Below, one piece after another: positions 1 to 5,544 of a stretch of DNA of 6,691 bases. The first letter of the stretch is position 1. The number at the start of each line of letters is the position of its first letter. Origin of the DNA: Desulfurococcales archaeon (GTDB lineage: Archaea > Thermoproteota > Thermoprotei_A > Sulfolobales > Desulfurococcaceae); NCBI GenBank assembly GCA_026985375.1, contig JALSQP010000147.1, positions 1 through 6,691 of the forward strand, in the 5' to 3' direction. The notes below the pieces were generated by a model that was not told the DNA's origin, searched no databases, and saw nothing but the letters and a program-made list of their open reading frames with translations. A program made the position numbers and the translations under genes.

Positions 1-1
1 G

Positions 2-316
2 GTAACAATAATAGAGTTTGACGTCATACAACGACTAGACAACATAAAGTCCGAAGAACCCTTCATGGGACTAGCCCCAGGGGATCTAGCCAGAATAGCT
101 CTCCGATACCTACAAGACGAACTCACGGAAAAAGATAAGAAAATACTGCTAGATCTAACAAGAACAAATAGTATAAGAGCCACAGCCCTAAGAATCTTCA
201 ATTCACTAGAAAAAAGGTATATTGTAAGAAAAACGTTAAAGAAGGCATTGCGAAAACTTCTAGAAAGAGGTATAATCAAAACCACAGAAAAGAAAAACAA
301 TAGGCGAACAATATGA
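2..316 (+). CDS. Partial unknown protein, winged-helix-like C-terminus
   Basis: An open frame enters from the left edge and ends at TGA 314-316, so at least 104 C-terminal residues are visible. An ATG at 65 could start an 83-residue protein. However, the 21 preceding codons are open and read like protein (VTIIEFDVIQRLD...), and no Shine-Dalgarno site precedes the ATG, so I read this as a gene truncated by the window. The visible part is highly charged and helical. The segment from LTEKDKKILLDL to ALRKLLERGIIK resembles a winged-helix or helix-turn-helix fold with a recognition-helix-like stretch, followed by a very basic tail ending KKNNRRTI. That suggests nucleic-acid binding, as an inference from composition and helix pattern only. 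Its stop overlaps the ATG of the next gene (ATGA), implying co-translation. I do not recognise the family; a regulator or the tail of a larger ATPase are both possible. Confidence 0.6.
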   Translation, partial: VTIIEFDVIQRLDNIKSEEPFMGLAPGDLARIALRYLQDELTEKDKKILLDLTRTNSIRATALRIFNSLEKRYIVRKTLKKALRKLLERGIIKTTEKKNNRRTI

Positions 317-465
317 CCTACTGGATACTAAGATGCCGCTCGTGCAGAAAGGAATGGAAGCTCAACGTAAGTTACCCGCTCAAAAAGGAATTCACAAAGC
401 TTTATCATTATTGTCCATTCTGTAGAAAAAACACATTCCACGATATAATAGAGTATGTAGAGTAA
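313..465 (+). CDS. 50-residue zinc-ribbon protein
   Basis: A 50-residue protein starts at an ATG that overlaps the previous stop codon (ATGA) and ends at TAA 463-465. It has two CxxC knuckles, C8-R-S-C11 and C34-P-F-C37, separated by 22 residues. This is the usual geometry of a one-zinc ribbon (rubredoxin-like knuckles). The rest is basic and aromatic (W4, W15, Y21, Y31, Y33) with a short acidic end, DIIEYVE. Archaea encode many such mini zinc ribbons, often linked to transcription, translation or nucleic-acid complexes; I cannot assign this one to a named family. The 4-base overlap suggests translational coupling with the upstream gene, and perhaps a shared complex with that basic, winged-helix-like protein. 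The gene is too short for usual ORF cut-offs, but the paired CxxC motifs and the coupling make chance unlikely. Confidence 0.72.
   Translation: MTYWILRCRSCRKEWKLNVSYPLKKEFTKLYHYCPFCRKNTFHDIIEYVE
441..450 (+). promoter_or_regulatory. Possible TATA box for the C/D box sRNA
   Basis: The A/T string ATATAATA (443-450), inside the 3' end of the zinc-ribbon gene, is centred about 26-28 bp before the expected sRNA 5' end near 473-476. That is the normal archaeal TATA-to-start distance. No clear BRE is visible, and the RNA could instead be processed from read-through of the upstream genes. Confidence 0.28.
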
Positions 466-473
466 AAGAACCT

Positions 474-537
474 CGAAATGATGAATCCACGGGAATGACC
501 CGAGCAGGGGATGAATACACCTGTCTCAGCTGATATT
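474..537 (+). ncRNA. Candidate C/D box sRNA (2'-O-methylation guide)
   Basis: The boxes appear in the right order and spacing for an archaeal double-guide sRNA. There is an exact C box ATGATGA (478-484), a D' box CCGA (500-503, one mismatch to CUGA), a C' box GGGATGA (508-514, degenerate at its 5' end) and an exact D box CTGA (530-533). The two guide segments, 485-499 and 515-529, are both 15 nt, and the D'-C' loop is 4 nt. Such RNAs bind L7Ae, Nop5 and fibrillarin and direct methylation of the base paired to the fifth nucleotide upstream of D or D'. Here those are C525 (target G) and A495 (target U). The terminal stem outside C and D is weak, and guides of 15 nt are slightly longer than the usual 12 or so. 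I could not identify the rRNA or tRNA target. Confidence 0.6.
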
Positions 538-593
538 AGATAATCATTTATCAATAACAAGTAATAATATTTAGCTAAAATTATCAATTCTGG

Positions 594-630
594 AGCACTA
601 AATATTACAGTTACAGCACTATTTGTGCTG
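594..630 (+). repeat. AGCACTA direct repeats and CAGCAC hairpin
   Basis: AGCACTA occurs at 594-600 and again at 615-621, exactly 21 bp (about two helical turns) apart. The second copy also forms a perfect 6-bp inverted repeat with a 5-nt loop, CAGCAC (614-619) and GTGCTG (625-630). A tandem TTACAGTTACAG lies at 605-616. The cluster sits about 110-145 bp before the CDF transporter start. It could be a regulator binding site or an RNA hairpin; the copies are short and chance is possible in this AT-rich stretch. Confidence 0.35.
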
Positions 631-660
631 GTCTCATCGGTTTCCTTGTAGAGATATTAA

Positions 661-673
661 GTTTTTGAAAAAC
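661..673 (+). promoter_or_regulatory. 13-bp palindrome upstream of the CDF gene
   Basis: GTTTTT-G-AAAAAC is a perfect 6-bp inverted repeat around one central base, ending 65 bp before the TTG start of the metal transporter. Its size and symmetry suit a dimeric winged-helix repressor. Such sites are common ahead of metal-efflux genes, but A/T-only arms raise the chance expectation. Confidence 0.28.
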
Positions 674-694
674 AGATATTTTTGTGCAGTTGAA

Positions 695-701
695 CAATAT
701 A
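695..701 (+). promoter_or_regulatory. Possible TATA element of the CDF gene
   Basis: CAATATA lies so that transcription would begin near 723-726, leaving a short leader containing the Shine-Dalgarno site at 728-734. A stronger TATA-like string, AATAATATTTA (563-573), lies further upstream and would give a leader of about 140 nt. The sequence does not decide between them. Confidence 0.25.
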
Positions 702-727
702 GGTTACGATAGCATAATCCGATGTAT

Positions 728-734
728 GGTGATC
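728..734 (+). promoter_or_regulatory. Shine-Dalgarno site deciding the TTG start of the CDF gene
   Basis: GGTGATC is a 7-base exact match to the complement of the archaeal 16S rRNA 3' end (GGAGGUGAUC) and lies 4 nt before TTG 739. The TGA inside it is in frame with the gene and closes the reading frame upstream, so TTG 739 is the only start that fits. Confidence 0.75.
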
Positions 735-738
735 TAGC

Positions 739-2025
739 TTGAATACTTTACAGATACCGCGGAGAGCATTGTTTTTACTGGTTTTATCATTTATCTTGTT
801 ATTTATGATCTCGGCAATGAGGATTACTGCAGGAATGCTACTTGATAGCCCTATATTAAATATTGAGGGGTTCCATGCATTTATAGATACTGTGATCTCG
901 TTCTTTATTGTTTTCACAATACTTGTTGTAAGATCATCTATCTCCCAGAGGTTTCCCTATGGACTTTATAAACTAGAAGACCTAGTAGCTATCTTGTTGA
1001 GTATGATCATCTTATTCACGCTTTTCACAAGCTTAGATGAAATATTTCATAAGCCATCCGCACCTAATCTTGCAATACTTCTGGTCCAAGCATCAACAAT
1101 ACCTTTACTAGCTTTGTCCGTCTTATCCAAATACAGAGCCGCGTATATTCTGCATTCTCCATCATTAAAGGCAGATGCCACACACATGTTTGTTGACGTT
1201 ATCGAAACATCTTCCGTTACATTTGGTCTATTGTTGTTCATGATCACACGTTACGATCTCATTTACACATTATCGTTGATTATTGCTCTTGTAGGTCTAC
1301 TACTGGCTGCCTACGAAGCCGCCCATGACTCCATTCTAGCAATCCTAGATCTGCCGAAAGACAAGAGGCTCCTGGAAGAACTGAAAAATTATCTACAAGA
1401 ACTGATCATAGGCAAAGCAGAGCTGGTTGATCTAAAGGCAAGATGGGCGGGCCCCATAGTTTTTGTAGAGATGCTCTTACGTTCACATCCCCTAAATACG
1501 CTTGAATCTATTGGACGCATGACTAGATGTATCGAAGAAAATATTCGTAAGAGATTTGAGGACGTGAAATACATTGTTGTAACAGTTAAGCCGACCATTA
1601 GGAACTATCTAAAAATCGCAGTACCAATAGAAGAAACAAGTTTTGATTCACCATTATCTAACCACTTCGGCAAGGCACCTTATTTTCTCATAGCTGAAGT
1701 AAATAATGAACAGATAATTAGCAAACAAATTATTGACAAGAATATAATACTCAGCCACTCATCAAGGAAAGGAACCAAAATTAATGTCCCACAGAGCCTC
1801 TTGAGAGGAGCTGAAATCGCCGAGAATTTTCATAATATGGGTGTAACCGATGTAATCGTGAAGAATATCGGTGAAATAGCGTATTCTCTCCTATTGCGTC
1901 ACAAGATAGTTATTTGGAAAGGCCGTGATGGTAACGCTATAGATAATGTTGAGAATCTTGTTAAAGGCTATCTAGAAGTTCTAGATCAACCGACGCATGA
2001 GGCCAGCTGGAAGAAGAACATATAA
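739..2025 (+). CDS. CDF-family metal efflux transporter with C-terminal NifX-like domain
   Basis: A 428-residue membrane protein in three parts. Residues about 10-192 form six membrane segments of a cation diffusion facilitator (CDF). TM2 has H46-A-F-I-D50 and TM5 has H149-M-F-V-D153. This HD-HD four-ligand site is the pattern usually linked to Zn2+/Co2+ export by proton antiport. The family motif after TM2 appears as FPYGLYKLED (72-81), where the usual histidine of FPYGH is leucine, so the second (loop) zinc site seen in YiiP is probably lost. Residues about 205-288 are the cytoplasmic dimerisation domain, ending IVVTVKP. Residues about 291-410 match the NifX/NifB C-terminal (dinitrogenase iron-molybdenum cofactor) domain: KIAVPIEE, LSNHFGKAPYFLIAEV, GVTDVIVKNIG, then a VEN-type helix. 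Plain CDFs are about 300 residues, so this domain accounts for the extra length. It may bind a metal or cluster and sense load; that is inference. TTG start with strong Shine-Dalgarno; the gene ends 11 bp from the convergent topoisomerase gene. Confidence 0.9.
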   Translation: MNTLQIPRRALFLLVLSFILLFMISAMRITAGMLLDSPILNIEGFHAFIDTVISFFIVFTILVVRSSISQRFPYGLYKLEDLVAILLSMIILFTLFTSLDEIFHKPSAPNLAILLVQASTIPLLALSVLSKYRAAYILHSPSLKADATHMFVDVIETSSVTFGLLLFMITRYDLIYTLSLIIALVGLLLAAYEAAHDSILAILDLPKDKRLLEELKNYLQELIIGKAELVDLKARWAGPIVFVEMLLRSHPLNTLESIGRMTRCIEENIRKRFEDVKYIVVTVKPTIRNYLKIAVPIEETSFDSPLSNHFGKAPYFLIAEVNNEQIISKQIIDKNIILSHSSRKGTKINVPQSLLRGAEIAENFHNMGVTDVIVKNIGEIAYSLLLRHKIVIWKGRDGNAIDNVENLVKGYLEVLDQPTHEASWKKNI

Positions 2026-2036
2026 TTTATTCTTCT

Positions 2037-3341
2037 CTAATCAATCCAGTCGCCTGTCTCGATCTTTGCCGGTATATATGTGTCGGCCAGGAATTTAAGT
2101 CCCTTACTAGCCATTGCTTCGATTTCCAGCTTGGCCAATTTTGAGAAAAATATACTGATTTCTTTGATCCACTCCGGCGTTCTAAACCATGGATATCCTG
2201 ATACTCCAAGTTTTTTCTGACGGATATACTTTTTAATCTCTGGGTTGCTTATCAGTTTATCTGCTACATCGTAGCCTACTAGCTCAACTGCTCTCTCAAC
2301 GTCTTTTTTCTTAGCTTTGATGATATAGTTTCTTCTCTCCTTTTCAGATAGGTATGCCTTCTTCCCATGCTTTGATATAATCTTCTTGATTTCTTTTCCG
2401 AAAATTGATGCGAGTTTGTTTATGTTTTTGGCAACTTCTTCTTCGCCGAAGATATCGGTCATTGATACCCCTATGAATTTTGCATTGGAAGTGGCCAGTC
2501 TTTCGCTTTCATATGATAAAGTTATTGAACCTATTTTGAACACACTATATATATACCATCCATAAGGATCCGCATCCGTAAGTATGTATATTGGTAGTTT
2601 TAATTCCTCGCTTAGCCTTCTGACAAACCTACGTGTTGCTCTGTCGGGCTGACCCGCACTAGTTATAAGTATTGCCTTATACTTTTTCCAAAAACCATAT
2701 CTATGCAGCTGTTGGAACACGGCATCCTTCTCGACGACAAGAACAAATTCAGCATCAATATCCTTAAATTCTATTAGATCTGGTGTAGGTTCTATAGCAT
2801 AGGCGCCATGCCCCATTTTGCTTAGATCGATAACATCATCTCCGCTCTTGATGATCAAATTACCTACAACTTTTCCTTTTTCTTTGCTTAAGATCAACAT
2901 TTCTTCTCTTAATACGCCAAGAAACACCTCGATATCCCTTATCACAGCATCCGATTCTCTCTGCTCATCCCAGGTGTTCTCATGATGTAATTTACCCGAT
3001 ATATCACGATAGCTTATCGTATGTTTTCCTCTGTAATAGAGATCACGTATGGTCGGATATTCGTCGTTAACAAGTGCCTCATAAATTATTGACGCCATTA
3101 ACAGTGTCTGCATGAATTTCCTTGCCTCGTTGACATCGAGGAGACTACGCCTTTTCATCTCAGGGCCTAAAAGGAGAAGCTTCTTCTTCATATCATATAT
3201 TGTGTTACTTAGAACCCTTTTGGGCATTATCAATACAGGTTTTTTACCCTCGAGTATTCTTTTAGCTATTGATGCAAATTTTTTCCTCAATATCTCAAGG
3301 CTCCTCTGTCTCGCGTATTTGTCAACCGACGATATTGCCAA
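2037..3341 (-). CDS. top6A: DNA topoisomerase VI subunit A (Spo11-like)
   Basis: The DNA-cleaving subunit of type IIB topoisomerase VI, which works as an A2B2 tetramer to relax and decatenate DNA in an ATP-dependent way. The 434-residue protein has an N-terminal 5Y-CAP (winged-helix) domain with the active-site tyrosine motif TIRDLYYRGKH. Y103 is the likely catalytic residue, matching the position in the M. jannaschii enzyme. The Toprim domain has the metal ligands: E204 in LVVEKDAVF, and D256 and D258 in LTDADPYGWY. GQPDRATRRF (230-239) is another family block. The C-terminus, FLADTYIPAKIETGDWID, is the usual family ending, so the protein is full length. At 434 residues it is a little longer than the roughly 370-390 usual in archaea, with a long helical section after 300. 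TTG start with GGGTGA 7 bp upstream; an in-frame TGA 9 nt upstream excludes a longer start. It is second in an operon after subunit B. Confidence 0.97.
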   Translation of the reverse strand: MAISSVDKYARQRSLEILRKKFASIAKRILEGKKPVLIMPKRVLSNTIYDMKKKLLLLGPEMKRRSLLDVNEARKFMQTLLMASIIYEALVNDEYPTIRDLYYRGKHTISYRDISGKLHHENTWDEQRESDAVIRDIEVFLGVLREEMLILSKEKGKVVGNLIIKSGDDVIDLSKMGHGAYAIEPTPDLIEFKDIDAEFVLVVEKDAVFQQLHRYGFWKKYKAILITSAGQPDRATRRFVRRLSEELKLPIYILTDADPYGWYIYSVFKIGSITLSYESERLATSNAKFIGVSMTDIFGEEEVAKNINKLASIFGKEIKKIISKHGKKAYLSEKERRNYIIKAKKKDVERAVELVGYDVADKLISNPEIKKYIRQKKLGVSGYPWFRTPEWIKEISIFFSKLAKLEIEAMASKGLKFLADTYIPAKIETGDWID

Positions 3342-3347
3342 TTGAGC

Positions 3348-3353
3348 TCACCC
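3348..3353 (-). promoter_or_regulatory. Shine-Dalgarno site of top6A in the 13-bp B-A gap
   Basis: Read on the minus strand, GGGTGA lies between the subunit B stop (TAA 3357-3355) and the TTG start of subunit A (3341-3339), with 6 nt to the start. It lets the second gene re-initiate just after the first stops, consistent with coupled, matched synthesis of the two subunits. Confidence 0.7.
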
Positions 3354-3354
3354 G

Positions 3355-4959
3355 TTATACACCTATTTCAACGCTCTTAACAACCTTGTACACTTCGTCT
3401 CTAGGTAGACCTGTTCGAAGCGATACTATCTCGACTAATTTTTCTTCAAGAAGCTTTGCTTCCTCACCCTGCCCATCACCAAGGATTATGGTAAGAGCCC
3501 TAACAACTTCTGGAACATATTTTGCTAAGCTTACAACCTTCTTTTTCTTCTCCTCTTCCTTAAGCTTCCTAGACAGGTATACCCTTAGTCTTCGTGCAAC
3601 TTCTTGTATCGCAAGCTTTATCTCATTCCTGATCTCCTTGACATCCGCAATGCTTTCCTTGCCAACACCTTTGAATGGAACTTTTGTGCTACATAAATGG
3701 ACTAGAACGATTATGGGAGCAGGTAATCTAACAAGGTATTGGTCCCATGATATATCTTCCTTAACAACAGCTGTACTTACATCGCTTCCTTCATCGTAGA
3801 GTAGCGGTATTTTATTGGCATATCTAAGGAGGGTTGGATACTTATCACTGCTCAGAGGTACTTTTCCACCAAAAGCTATTCCTACCTCAACTATGAAGGG
3901 ATGACCTTGGTAAGCAGATGGTTTCCTCGTAACTGCTTCGACAAATTCGGGCTCATATATTCTCTTGAGCCCCGCTTTTATGACTTCTTCTCCTAGTGGG
4001 GATAGCGCCTCTGATGTGGGAGCCCTAAATCTCTTATAGTTTTTCATAGCATTTACTAGCTCAAGTAATTGCTTGTCACTAAGAGATTTAGGGCTTAGAT
4101 CAGGGTTTATACCAGCTATTTCGAGAAGTGACGATGCCGTAATATTGCCTATTCCCTGAAAGCTCTTCATAAGCATTTCCTTGACAGTGGAGAACGAACT
4201 TCTATCCCTTATTCTCTTCATAAGCTCAAGATCAACGCCATAGGGATGGGGTTTAACCTCTTTTGGCGGTCGAGGAAGTTTATCTATTACACGCTCGTAA
4301 TAATATATCTCACCATCAGGGGTCATGAAAACAATGTTTGCATAGGGTGTAACAACGGCTGTTCGTAGTATATAGTCTTTTATCCTTTGTTTGGCTCTGC
4401 TCCAATCACCTTCAAGTGTCATCGAAACTATTGTGCCATGCCAATCCCTGTTTTTACGCCAACTACCACGCTCAATAATTATGGGCTCATTCTTGTTGAT
4501 ATCTATCCTCAACTTGAAGTAATAGATTCTCCTTAGATTAGGCTGGCTAGTTATTACCTCGACTGGCCTACCTGTAGTCATCTGCCCATAAAGAATGGCT
4601 ACTTTCGCTCCTAAACCAAACATTCCACGTGTTTGTCTCAGAATATATTTTGAGCTGAAAAGTACTCTACCAAATGCCTCGGGCACTACATGTGGAGGGA
4701 GACCTATACCATTATCCTCAACAGTCACTCTATAGAATTCCCTATTTTCATCAGCCTTTTCGATAATGATCTTAATATTAGGTAGTATCCCGTGAGAATC
4801 CGTTGCGTCAAGAGCGTTCTCCACAAACTCTCTTACAGCCTGATATAGAGCTCTAGCAGGATTAGAGAAGCCTGCTATCTCCCTATACTTGTAGAAGAAC
4901 TCCGCAGGGCTGATGGCCCTGTAGCGTTCTGTCGGCGCGACAGCACTCATTACCCCCAA
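3355..4959 (-). CDS. top6B: DNA topoisomerase VI subunit B (GHKL ATPase)
   Basis: The ATP-binding subunit of topoisomerase VI, which dimerises on ATP to clamp DNA and drive strand passage. The 534-residue protein has every block of the Bergerat fold: N box REFVENALDATD (catalytic E44, Mg-binding N48), G1 box EDNGIGLP (D82, G84, G86), and G2/lid RGMFGLGAK (111-119). Residues about 230-305 fit the helix-two-turn-helix domain (FSTVKEMLMKSFQGIGNITASSLLEIAG). The transducer domain follows, and STKVPFKGVGKESI (424-437) contains the conserved switch-lysine region. A lysine/glutamate-rich helix (465-475, KLKEEEKKKKK) links to the C-terminal tail. The longest start is TTG 4959; an ATG three codons later (4950) has GGGGGT 2 nt before it and is an equally possible start. 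A TATA-like box about 29 bp upstream suggests a leaderless or nearly leaderless mRNA. It leads the operon with subunit A. Confidence 0.97.
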   Translation of the reverse strand: MGVMSAVAPTERYRAISPAEFFYKYREIAGFSNPARALYQAVREFVENALDATDSHGILPNIKIIIEKADENREFYRVTVEDNGIGLPPHVVPEAFGRVLFSSKYILRQTRGMFGLGAKVAILYGQMTTGRPVEVITSQPNLRRIYYFKLRIDINKNEPIIIERGSWRKNRDWHGTIVSMTLEGDWSRAKQRIKDYILRTAVVTPYANIVFMTPDGEIYYYERVIDKLPRPPKEVKPHPYGVDLELMKRIRDRSSFSTVKEMLMKSFQGIGNITASSLLEIAGINPDLSPKSLSDKQLLELVNAMKNYKRFRAPTSEALSPLGEEVIKAGLKRIYEPEFVEAVTRKPSAYQGHPFIVEVGIAFGGKVPLSSDKYPTLLRYANKIPLLYDEGSDVSTAVVKEDISWDQYLVRLPAPIIVLVHLCSTKVPFKGVGKESIADVKEIRNEIKLAIQEVARRLRVYLSRKLKEEEKKKKVVSLAKYVPEVVRALTIILGDGQGEEAKLLEEKLVEIVSLRTGLPRDEVYKVVKSVEIGV

Positions 4960-4985
4960 CCCCTTTTACCCTAAAAAATATCCCC

Positions 4986-4999
4986 TTATAATTACTTTT
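4986..4999 (-). promoter_or_regulatory. Candidate promoter of the topoisomerase VI operon
   Basis: On the minus strand AAAAGTAATTATAA reads as a BRE-like A-rich element followed by a TATA box (TTATAA, 4991-4986). A start about 26 bp downstream would fall at 4962-4960, right at the TTG of subunit B. This predicts a leaderless or very short-leader transcript, common for first genes of crenarchaeal operons. Confidence 0.42.
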
Positions 5000-5052
5000 A
5001 AGATGCTGGTTCAATCAACAAATAGTTTCGATTATCCCGGACTCTTCTATCA

Positions 5053-5089
5053 GTATTTAACCGTATAGTCCATTTTCTTACCATAAATA
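5053..5089 (+). promoter_or_regulatory. Two candidate TATA boxes of the pilin operon
   Basis: GTATTTAA (5053-5060) would start transcription near 5083 and give a leader of about 30 nt that includes the Shine-Dalgarno site. ATAAATA (5083-5089) would start near 5112, almost leaderless. Because a Shine-Dalgarno site is present, the upstream box fits better. The promoter faces away from that of topoisomerase VI within a 154-bp divergent region. Confidence 0.32.
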
Positions 5090-5104
5090 CTTCTCTTCTA
5101 TACT

Positions 5105-5110
5105 GGTGGG
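5105..5110 (+). promoter_or_regulatory. Shine-Dalgarno site of the pilin gene
   Basis: GGTGGG with 3 nt to the ATG at 5114. Its GGTG core is the same core used by the CDF and subunit A genes and supports this start, which also places the class III signal peptide at the extreme N-terminus. Confidence 0.6.
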
Positions 5111-5113
5111 AAC

Positions 5114-5536
5114 ATGAAGGCTATATCACCGCTCGTCGCAACAGCCATATTACTCATAATAACGATAGCCGGCGGGGTACTCCTATACAACTACATGATG
5201 AACACCCTCTCAGCACCCCAAGAGTATGCCAATATCGCCGTAACCTCGGCCAAGATATATCAAGCCAATACGACGGCTGCAGTGCTAAACATACAAGTAG
5301 TCAACATGGGAACACGCACAGCAACAATAAATAGTATAACAATAATCCCAGGAAACTACACATTCAGCCTTAGCAATACATTAGTAAAACCCGGCACATC
5401 AAAGAACATAAACATAGTCATAAACAACGCAACAATTGTATTATCGCTTCTAACAGGCAACCACATCGTCATAGTGAATTATAATAATGGAGCACAAACT
5501 CAGCCAGTACAGATCGAAGAGACAAGTACAACATAA
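5114..5536 (+). CDS. Archaeal type IV pilin-like protein
   Basis: A 140-residue secreted subunit with an archaeal class III signal peptide. The leader is only M-K-A, followed by ISPLVATAILLIITIAGGVLLYNYMM, one hydrophobic helix that is both membrane anchor and filament core. Prepilin peptidase (PibD/EppA type) would cut after A3, leaving I4 as the mature end. The sequence matches the N-terminal domain shared by archaeal flagellins and pilins. The rest (about 38-130) is predicted beta-rich, Asn/Thr/Ile-rich and has no cysteine, like a small pilin head. Three N-glycosylation sequons are present: N52-T-T, N81-Y-T and N105-A-T. No second membrane segment is seen. Tandem stops TAATAA end the gene, and the assembly ATPase starts 8 bp after the first. 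It could be the major pilin or a minor one. Archaellin is less likely: the protein is short and no other arl gene is visible here. Confidence 0.85.
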   Translation: MKAISPLVATAILLIITIAGGVLLYNYMMNTLSAPQEYANIAVTSAKIYQANTTAAVLNIQVVNMGTRTATINSITIIPGNYTFSLSNTLVKPGTSKNINIVINNATIVLSLLTGNHIVIVNYNNGAQTQPVQIEETSTT

Positions 5537-5544
5537 TAAGCAAG

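Noticed and set aside
515..529. Match of the D guide complement (GAGACAGGUG) to 16S rRNA near position 1060 (E. coli numbering)
   Set aside because: It resembles the bacterial sequence. The archaeal sequence as I recall it at that site (GAGAGGWGGUGCAUGG) pairs only over a few bases, so I do not claim this target.
466..738. tRNA gene, CRISPR array or insertion-sequence remnant in the protein-free gap
   Set aside because: I find no T-loop/anticodon pattern, no regularly spaced repeats of 24 or more bp, and no terminal inverted repeats or transposase fragments. The only RNA-like signal is the C/D box candidate.
657..917. 86-codon open frame on the - strand over the CDF promoter and gene start
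   Set aside because: It overlaps the well-supported transporter frame, lacks recognisable motifs and has Asn/Ile-rich composition typical of antisense AT-rich DNA. The same applies to the short antisense frames at 1047-1247, 1389-1598, 2027-2209 and 3112-3345.
739..2025. The NifX-like domain as evidence of nitrogen fixation
   Set aside because: The domain family is widespread in archaea that do not fix nitrogen, and no nif gene or nitrogenase accessory protein lies in the window.
3269..3799. 176-codon open frame on the + strand across the top6A/top6B junction
   Set aside because: It is antisense to two strongly supported genes. Its translation is Ser/Thr/Leu-rich low-complexity with no family motif, and it has no Shine-Dalgarno site.
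5114..5536. Pilin-like gene as an archaellin
   Set aside because: It is only 140 residues and has no visible arl gene neighbours apart from a generic ATPase. The conserved N-terminal domain is shared by pilins and archaellins, so the broader call is safer.
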